63,699 nucleotides of DNA from an uncultured Sphingomonadales bacterium (GTDB lineage: Bacteria; Pseudomonadota; Alphaproteobacteria; Sphingomonadales; Sphingomonadaceae). This document shows positions 58,246-63,699 of the stretch, one piece after another. The stretch's first letter is position 1. Every line of letters starts with the position of its first letter. Below the pieces are notes generated by a model. That model had not been told where the DNA came from. It worked only from the letters and a program-made list of their open reading frames with translations, and did not search any database. The translations under genes were made by a program, and so were the position numbers. Location: NCBI GenBank assembly GCA_937870585.1, contig CALMZE010000209.1:1-63699 (forward strand), written 5' to 3'.

Positions 58246-59214
58246 TCAGGGCTTTGGCACAATGGTTTCAATATATTCGGCAATCAGCCGTGCGAAGCGA
58301 TCCGGCACCTCCAGCGGCGGATAGTGGCCGATATCGGGCATCAGCGCGACAGAGATTGGCGCATTGGCCAGATAACGCTCAATCGCATCCGCTGCGGATT
58401 TCGGGAGCAAAGGATCGCCCGTGCCCCAGATCAGGAAAGTCGGGGCGGTGACCTTGGCCATTTCGATGGTCGCCTGTTTCCCGTCGCCAATGCGGGCGAC
58501 CATGGCGATGGGATATTTCTCGTTCGCGCGGCGGTTAAAGTCATAATATTCGGCGCGCGTCTTGGCGCTGATCCGCTTGGGATCGCCGGAGAAGTAGGAG
58601 AGATACTCGTTCCAGAAGGTCAGGTTCTGATATTTGGTGCGTTGTGCGTCCGCCTGTGCGGCCAGAAAGCTCTCCGGCATTTTCAGATGATCGGTTTTCA
58701 CCGGATCAGAGGGCGTGTTGGACAGGATCAGCCGCTCGACCAGATCGGGCCGCCGCGCCGCGAGATACATGCCCATTGTTCCGCCGCTGGAGACACCCAC
58801 GACGGTGGCCTTCTTCACGTTCAGCCGGGTGAGCAGTTCTTCCGGAATATCAACCGGGTTCACCGTTGTCGCGACCTCGTCACTCACCGAGGCAGAGAGG
58901 CCGTAGGCCGGAATGTCATAACGGATGATGCGGTAGCGCCCTTTGAGCAACTGCGTGATCCGGTCCCATGTCCGCAGGCTGCTTTGCGAACCATGCACCA
59001 AGAACAGCACCGGCCCCTTGCCCTCATCCTTGTAATGGATCTCGGTGCCCTTGATCACCATGTAGCGGCTGCGTGCATCCTGATATTTGGCGCGCAACGC
59101 CTGTACCGTCAGGCGGGGATGTTCAGGCGTGGAGGGCTGGCCCTGTGCAACGGCGGCGGAAGGCAGCGCGGCAAGCAAGGCGGCCATCAGGGCGAGGCGG
59201 AGCGGAGCAATCAT
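58246..59214 (-). CDS. Sec-exported alpha/beta hydrolase
   Basis: The 322-residue precursor begins with a signal peptide (MIAPLRLALMAALLAALPSA, cleavage after AVA). It has GPVLFLVHGSQSSLRTWDRI, IIRYDIPAYGLSASVSD, TVVGVSSGGTMGMYLAARRP with the nucleophile serine, APTFLIWGTGDPLLP with the acid, and MPDIGHYPPLEVPDRF with the histidine, so the triad is complete. Unlike the two HTG-type proteins it should be an active esterase or C-C hydrolase, in the periplasm. It heads a four-gene operon divergent from the amine oxidase. Confidence 0.86.
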   Translation of the reverse strand: MIAPLRLALMAALLAALPSAAVAQGQPSTPEHPRLTVQALRAKYQDARSRYMVIKGTEIHYKDEGKGPVLFLVHGSQSSLRTWDRITQLLKGRYRIIRYDIPAYGLSASVSDEVATTVNPVDIPEELLTRLNVKKATVVGVSSGGTMGMYLAARRPDLVERLILSNTPSDPVKTDHLKMPESFLAAQADAQRTKYQNLTFWNEYLSYFSGDPKRISAKTRAEYYDFNRRANEKYPIAMVARIGDGKQATIEMAKVTAPTFLIWGTGDPLLPKSAADAIERYLANAPISVALMPDIGHYPPLEVPDRFARLIAEYIETIVPKP

Positions 59215-59256
59215 GGTCTGGCGATTCCAATTGAGCGGCAGGTCATCACCGCGTGA

Positions 59257-59275
59257 CTATCCGCGAAATCGGCGG
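59257..59275. promoter_or_regulatory. Shared palindrome, left half-site
   Basis: CTATCCGCGAAATCGGCGG has a perfect left arm but only 2 of 8 right-arm matches. It starts 39 bases before the fuller copy at 59296, and both are preceded by TGA. Confidence 0.4.
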
Positions 59276-59295
59276 TTTCCGAAAGGCTGGCCTGA

Positions 59296-59314
59296 CTATC
59301 CGACTGGTGGTGAG
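59296..59314. promoter_or_regulatory. Shared 19-bp palindrome, copy 6
   Basis: CTATCCGACTGGTGGTGAG agrees at 12 of 16 arm positions with the consensus, in the divergent gap between the exported hydrolase and amine oxidase genes. Confidence 0.5.
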
Positions 59315-59402
59315 GGTGTCGCGCTTTGATCGACGCGCGCGCCTGGCTGTGGCGTGACGCTGTCAAAGCACGTAGCATCATGCCTTCAGGGAGTCCGGGC
59401 CA

Positions 59403-60857
59403 ATGGAATTCAGCAGACGGAATTTTGCGCTGGGCGCTGCCGGATTGGGGCTCGCCAGCCTGACAAGCCCGCTTTACGCCGCGAAAAAGGTGAACAAGCC
59501 CAGGCCGCCTGCCATGCTCGATGTGCTGGTGCTCGGTGCTGGCGCTTCCGGCTTGCAAGCGGCATGGATGCTGGAAGAGCAAGGCCTGAAGGTGAAGGTG
59601 CTGGAAGGCCGCAACCGCGTGGGCGGGCGGATCATGACGCTGCTCGATCAGCCCGGTTACCCTGAAATGGGCTTCAATTCGATGGCGGACGGCTATGGCC
59701 GGGGCATTGACGTGGCGTCGCGGGCTGGTGTGGAATTGCAGGAAGTCGGCGCGCGTTATCGTCTCGGCAAACCACCCATGCTGTGGTTCGATGGCAAACC
59801 GCTCACCCGCGAAGAATGGGCGCGGCATCCCGCCAACCCGTTCCCCGACAGCATGAAGACGATGATGCCCGGCGAACTGGTGTCACGGGTGGTGGCCCAG
59901 CATACGCGTCTGAAGGATTGGGCAACTTGGAATGATCCCGCGAACGCCGCGCTCGACATCCCGCTGCACGAATTCCTGCGCGCGCAGGGCTTGTCCGATG
60001 CGGCGATCCAGCTCGCCAACAACATCTCGCCCTATTACGGCACCAACTCTTGGGACGTTTCGGCGCTGATGCTGGAGTATAATGACGGCTTCGTGAAGGC
60101 GCAGTTTGCCGCTGGTCCGCAGTCGCTCGCGGTCAAGGGCGGCAATATTCACATGGCCACCGGCATGGCCAAGCTGCTCAAGGGCGATGTCATCCTCGGC
60201 AAGGAAGTGATTGCGATTGAGAGCGGTCCCACCAGCGCCAAAGTCTGGTGCCGAGATGGGACCACGTTCGAAGCCAAGCGCGTCATTTCCTCGCTGCCCT
60301 TTTCCACGCTGCGCCATGTGAAGATCATGCCCGGCCTGTCAGGTGCGCAGGCCGAAGCCGTGGCTCAGCTGCCATATCAGCCGCTCTCGATTGCCTTCCT
60401 GACCGCTTCTGCGCCGTTCTGGGAAGAGGATGGCTATGCGCCCGGCATGTGGGTCAACGGTCCGGTCGGCACCGTGCTGCCGCAACGCTATGGCGCGACG
60501 CCCGAAGAAATCACCGGCTTTCAGGTGCAAGCACGCGGGGAAATGGCGCATTATTGGGATCGGATGGGCAAAGACGCTGCGCTCGCCATGGTCGTCTCCC
60601 AGATAGAAGAGATGCGGCCAGCGGCCAAGGGCAAGCTGAAAGGTGCAGCCTATTTCAGCTGGTGCAAAGAGGCGTTCAATGGTGGCGACTGGGCCTATTT
60701 CGGCCCCGGCCATGTCCGCCGCTTTGTCAATGAAATGGCGAAGCCCGCCGGACGCCTGCATTTCTGCGGCGAACATACCGCAACGGGCGCGCGCGGCCTT
60801 GAAGGGGCGCTCGAATCCTCCGAACGCGTTACGCTAGAAATCCTTGAAGCCGCATAA
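59403..60857 (+). CDS. Tat-exported flavin monoamine oxidase-family protein
   Basis: The 484-residue protein opens with a Tat signal (MEFSRRNFALGAAGLGLASL). The FAD fold follows as MLDVLVLGAGASGLQAAWML and KVLEGRNRVGGRIMTLLDQP, with the amine-oxidase C-terminal block RLHFCGEHTATGARGLEGAL. The middle region (ISPYYGTNSWDVSALMLEYN) forms the substrate domain. Tat export with folded FAD fits. Family members oxidise amines or amino acids, or desaturate ring systems, so the natural substrate remains open. It begins the plus-strand operon with the third imidase-like gene. Confidence 0.86.
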   Translation: MEFSRRNFALGAAGLGLASLTSPLYAAKKVNKPRPPAMLDVLVLGAGASGLQAAWMLEEQGLKVKVLEGRNRVGGRIMTLLDQPGYPEMGFNSMADGYGRGIDVASRAGVELQEVGARYRLGKPPMLWFDGKPLTREEWARHPANPFPDSMKTMMPGELVSRVVAQHTRLKDWATWNDPANAALDIPLHEFLRAQGLSDAAIQLANNISPYYGTNSWDVSALMLEYNDGFVKAQFAAGPQSLAVKGGNIHMATGMAKLLKGDVILGKEVIAIESGPTSAKVWCRDGTTFEAKRVISSLPFSTLRHVKIMPGLSGAQAEAVAQLPYQPLSIAFLTASAPFWEEDGYAPGMWVNGPVGTVLPQRYGATPEEITGFQVQARGEMAHYWDRMGKDAALAMVVSQIEEMRPAAKGKLKGAAYFSWCKEAFNGGDWAYFGPGHVRRFVNEMAKPAGRLHFCGEHTATGARGLEGALESSERVTLEILEAA

Positions 60858-60886
60858 CGGCCAATCACAGAAACGGGCTTGAACCG

Positions 60887-61801
60887 ATGGACTATGATTA
60901 TATCCCCCTGCCCCAGCGCCAGCCGCTGAAATGGCCCAATGGCGCGCGGGTTGCGCTGATCCTGACCTTCAATCTGGAGACATGGGATCTCACCAAGGAT
61001 ACAGACAAGCCCTATTATGCGGGAGGTCCGGCGATCCTGCCCGATGTGCTGCCCGGCAATATTCCCGATTTCCCGAACTTCACCTGGCGCGAATATGGCC
61101 AGCGTGTCGGCATCTGGCGGCTGATCGAATTGTTCGACAAACTGGGTGTGAAGGCCAGTTGCACCACCAATGCCGTGACGTTCGAACGGCGCAAGGCGAT
61201 GACCGATGCGGTGCTGGAACGCGGCTGGGAACTGCTCACGCACAATTGGGAGCAAGGCGAGCTTCTCACCAGCTTCGCGCAAGACCCGGCCAAGGAGCGT
61301 GACATCGTGCTCCGCTCGCTCGACCAGTTCGAGAAGTTCACCGGACGCAAGTCGAAGGGCTGGCTTTCCTCCTCGCTGCGGGGCACGCTTCAGACCGCGG
61401 ACATTCTCGCGGAGCAAGGCTGCACCTTCTACTGCGACATCATGAATGATGATCAGCCCTATCTCCTGCGCACGCCCAACGGGCCGATCGTCTCCGTCCC
61501 CTACTCCAACGAGATCAATGATTTCACCTTCATCACCCGCAAGAATTATACGACCGACCAGTTCCGCGATGCGCTGATCGAGGAACTCGACGTGCTCTAT
61601 GAAGAGGGTGCCGTGACGGGGCGGATCATGAATGTCGGGCTTCACCCGCATGTCTCTGGCCGGGCGCACCGCGTCCGCGCGCTGCGTGAATTTATCGAGC
61701 ATGCCAAGTCTCTCCCCGGAGTGTGGTGGGCCACGCGCGAGGAAATTGCCGACTGGTATCTCGCCAACCACGAGACGCACATTCCCGGACAATTGGCATG
61801 A
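60887..61801 (+). CDS. Polysaccharide-deacetylase-fold hydrolase, PuuE/cyclic-imidase-like (3)
   Basis: The 304-residue protein is the most canonical of the three in this window: LKWPNGARVALILTFNLETW, REYGQRVGIWRLIELFDKLG, GWELLTHNWEQGELL, CDIMNDDQPYLLRTPNGPIV, VPYSNEINDF and NVGLHPHVSGRAHRVRALRE, then WWATREEIADWYLAN. This set of motifs is that of the PuuE allantoinase and cyclic-imide hydrolase branch. There is no signal peptide. Its stop overlaps the FAD monooxygenase start. Hydrolysis of a cyclic amide or imide is likely. Confidence 0.84.
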   Translation: MDYDYIPLPQRQPLKWPNGARVALILTFNLETWDLTKDTDKPYYAGGPAILPDVLPGNIPDFPNFTWREYGQRVGIWRLIELFDKLGVKASCTTNAVTFERRKAMTDAVLERGWELLTHNWEQGELLTSFAQDPAKERDIVLRSLDQFEKFTGRKSKGWLSSSLRGTLQTADILAEQGCTFYCDIMNDDQPYLLRTPNGPIVSVPYSNEINDFTFITRKNYTTDQFRDALIEELDVLYEEGAVTGRIMNVGLHPHVSGRAHRVRALREFIEHAKSLPGVWWATREEIADWYLANHETHIPGQLA

Positions 61802-62949
61802 GCAAGCCGCGCACCATTCTGATCGTGGGCGGCGGCATTGCAGGCATGACCGCAGCCGCAGCACTCGCGCAGCAGGGCTTTGCCGTGACCCTGCTCGAAA
61901 GCGCCCCCCAGTTCGGGGAGATTGGCGCGGGGCTGACGCTCACCCCCAACGCGATGAAGGGCCTCGATTTCATCGGCATTTGCGAAGAAGCCGCCGCTGT
62001 GGCCGTCGAGCCCAGCCGCCAGCGCATCCAGCATTGGCAGGATGGCCGCACGCTCGTCGCCATGGATCGCTCCACTCAGCGTGAGAAATATGGCGCGCCC
62101 TATATCACCGTCCACCGCGCAGACTTGCATGGTGTGATGACCAAGGCAGCCGAGGCCGCAGGCGTGACGATGATCGCTGGGGCCGAAGTCGTGGATAGCG
62201 CAGGCACAAGCGTGACGCTGGCCGATGGGCGCAGCTTTTCCGCTGACGTGTTGGTTGGCGCGGATGGGGTGAAGAGCGTCATCCGCCGCCGCTTCGGCGA
62301 TGATGCCCCGCACTTCACGGGGCATGTCGCATGGCGCTGTCTGGTGCCGGTTACGCCGGAGATTCAGGATCTGTCGGACTTTCCCGGTATCATCATCGGC
62401 CCCGGTGCGATGATGAACCGCTACAATGTGCGGGGATCGAAGATCATGAACTTCGTCTTCTTCGCGCGGCAGGAAGGGTGGAATCAGGAAGGCTGGACCA
62501 CGCCCGCTGATCAGGACGAGCTGAAGGCGATCTATGGCCATTGGTGCGACGATGCGCAGCGCCTGCTGATGGCCGCCAGCGCGCAACCCATGTTCAAATG
62601 GGCGATCAATGCGCGCAAGCCGATGGACAATTGGGTGCTGGATGGCAATGTCACGCTGCTGGGAGATGCCGCGCACGCCATGACGCCTTTTCTGGGGCAT
62701 GGGGCCGCTTGCGGAATTGAGGATGCCGTGGTGCTCGCCCGCGCGCTGGCCGCGTCCGACACGGCGGCGGAAGGGCTCTCCCGCTATCAGGCGGCGCGTC
62801 ATGAGCGCGCGACCTTCATCCAGCTGGAATCGAACGCCAATGCAGACCGGATGCAGGGGCAAGATACCGATCTGTTCGGTCTGGGCGAGATGAAGGATGA
62901 AGAATCGCTCGGCCTCTTCACATATGATCCGAGGACCGTCGCGGTATGA
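61798..62949 (+). CDS. FAD-dependent aromatic-ring monooxygenase (salicylate hydroxylase-like)
   Basis: The start MSKPRTILIVGGGIAGMTAA (61798) overlaps the previous stop. The 383-residue group A flavoprotein monooxygenase has the GxGxxG fold, FGEIGAGLTLTPNAMKGLDF, the DG motif VLVGADGVKSVIRRRFGDD and the GD motif VTLLGDAAHAMTPFLGHGAA. NAD(P)H-dependent hydroxylation of an aromatic or heteroaromatic ring (salicylate, 6-hydroxynicotinate or pyrrolic ring) is typical. It is co-translated with the downstream aldehyde dehydrogenase. Confidence 0.87.
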   Translation: MSKPRTILIVGGGIAGMTAAAALAQQGFAVTLLESAPQFGEIGAGLTLTPNAMKGLDFIGICEEAAAVAVEPSRQRIQHWQDGRTLVAMDRSTQREKYGAPYITVHRADLHGVMTKAAEAAGVTMIAGAEVVDSAGTSVTLADGRSFSADVLVGADGVKSVIRRRFGDDAPHFTGHVAWRCLVPVTPEIQDLSDFPGIIIGPGAMMNRYNVRGSKIMNFVFFARQEGWNQEGWTTPADQDELKAIYGHWCDDAQRLLMAASAQPMFKWAINARKPMDNWVLDGNVTLLGDAAHAMTPFLGHGAACGIEDAVVLARALAASDTAAEGLSRYQAARHERATFIQLESNANADRMQGQDTDLFGLGEMKDEESLGLFTYDPRTVAV

Positions 62950-63699
62950 GCGTCCCCCAGCCCTATGACGGCCATAGCATCGCACCCGAAACCTTGGCCT
63001 TTCTGGCTCAGCCCCACAAGCTGCTGATCGGCAATGCGTGGGTGGATGGCAGCGGGGAGATGAAGACGCGCGATCCTGCGACCGGACTGGTGCTGGCTCG
63101 CTTTGCAACTGGCGGAGCGGCAGAGGTAGACCGCGCCGTGCAGGCCGCGCGCGCTGCGTTCGACGGGCCATGGCGGCGGATGACGGTGGCGGAGCGCACA
63201 GCCCTGCTCTTCACACTCGCGCGGACCATGGAGGCGAATGCCACACTGCTGACCGAGCTCGACATTCTCGACAATGGGATGCCGTCCTTCATCGCCGGGC
63301 TGACCACAGCCAATTGCGTGGAGATGGTCGATTATTACTCAGGCGCAATCATGCGGATCGAGGGCACGACCATCGCTCCGCCGCGCCATATCGCGGCCGA
63401 AACCGAGGCGCTCACCTATACGCTGCGGGAGCCCGTGGGTGTCGCCGGACTGATCGTACCGTGGAACGTGCCGCTTTCCACCGCGATCCTGAAGCTCGCC
63501 CCGGCTCTCGCAGCTGGCTGCACGGTGGTGATGAAGCCATCGGAGGAAACGCCGCTCTCTGCGCTCGCGCTTGGCCAGATGATCCTTGAAGCCGGCTTTC
63601 CGGCGGGTGTCGTCAACATCGGCAACGGACTGGGTGCGGAGGCGGGGGGCGCGCTCGCCCGGCAACCGGGCGGGGGCAAGAGCTGCGCCCCCAGCCCCA
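62946..63699 (+). CDS. Aldehyde dehydrogenase (3' end outside window)
   Basis: About 251 codons are present from the ATGA overlap start MSVPQPYDGHSIAPETLAFL. The NAD-dependent aldehyde dehydrogenase fold is clear: KLLIGNAWVDGSGEMKTRDP, TLREPVGVAGLIVPWNVPLS, LAPALAAGCTVVMKPSEETP and NIGNGLGAEAGGALA. The catalytic cysteine lies beyond the window. The last 15 residues (RQPGGGKSCAPSP) do not follow the expected family pattern around GVxKxxFTGS, which suggests a base error or a real frameshift in the final 40 bases. Confidence 0.85.
   Translation, partial: MSVPQPYDGHSIAPETLAFLAQPHKLLIGNAWVDGSGEMKTRDPATGLVLARFATGGAAEVDRAVQAARAAFDGPWRRMTVAERTALLFTLARTMEANATLLTELDILDNGMPSFIAGLTTANCVEMVDYYSGAIMRIEGTTIAPPRHIAAETEALTYTLREPVGVAGLIVPWNVPLSTAILKLAPALAAGCTVVMKPSEETPLSALALGQMILEAGFPAGVVNIGNGLGAEAGGALARQPGGGKSCAPSP

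Noticed and set aside
61642-63171. 509-codon minus-strand reading frame opposite the monooxygenase and aldehyde dehydrogenase
   Set aside because: Composition is typical of antisense frames in GC-rich DNA and the opposite strand has clear protein families.

Overview
The window (about 63.7 kb, GC-rich) looks like chromosome of an alphaproteobacterium, most likely a sphingomonad. The grounds are a TonB-dependent receptor in a catabolic cluster, many four-base ATGA gene overlaps, branched-chain acyl-CoA genes, and short intergenic palindromes of a kind I associate with sphingomonads. I see no rRNA or tRNA gene, CRISPR array, transposase, integrase or origin. Assignments are read from translated sequence and remembered family motifs; no search was run.

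Region 1 (1-14118, minus strand) is a leucine/isovalerate-type acyl-CoA operon: isovaleryl-CoA dehydrogenase (liuA), three small genes, a chimeric gene relic, an esterase, methylcrotonyl-CoA-type carboxylase beta (liuB) and alpha (liuD) subunits, a CoA-ester lyase, a GMC oxidoreductase, and a one-chain biotin carboxylase/carboxyltransferase cut by the window start. A divergent LysR gene (14220) probably controls it. A GIY-YIG nuclease gene sits inside nested inverted repeats between liuB and liuD.

Region 2 (15285-20727, plus strand) is a tight six-gene operon: membrane protein, winged-helix regulator, a membrane-anchored protein with a linalool dehydratase/isomerase-like domain, a diacylglycerol/undecaprenol-kinase-like protein, a small membrane protein and a BchE-like B12-binding radical SAM enzyme. 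A 27-bp operator-like palindrome lies before the first gene and a related copy lies at the start of the third. I know of no described system with this gene set.

Region 3 (20885-63699) is a 43-kb catabolic gene cluster in back-to-back operons. It holds a TonB receptor, two MFS transporters, Tat- or Sec-exported proteins, a cytochrome c, FAD oxidases, three PuuE/cyclic-imidase-like deacetylase-fold proteins, two isochorismatase-fold cysteine hydrolases, two LeuCD-type hydratases, an HMG-CoA-lyase-like enzyme and a CaiB-type CoA transferase. Together these suggest ring opening of a cyclic imide, deamidation of the resulting maleamate, hydration of the maleate, CoA activation and C-C cleavage. 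A RedY/HapK-like protein and a weakly CpcT/CpeT-like protein hint at a pyrrole or tetrapyrrole-derived substrate, which is inference. Many families occur twice. Six of the seven divergent promoter gaps carry a variant of the same 19-bp palindrome, CTATCCGC-N3-GCGGATAG, so the region is probably one regulon; its regulator is not encoded in it.
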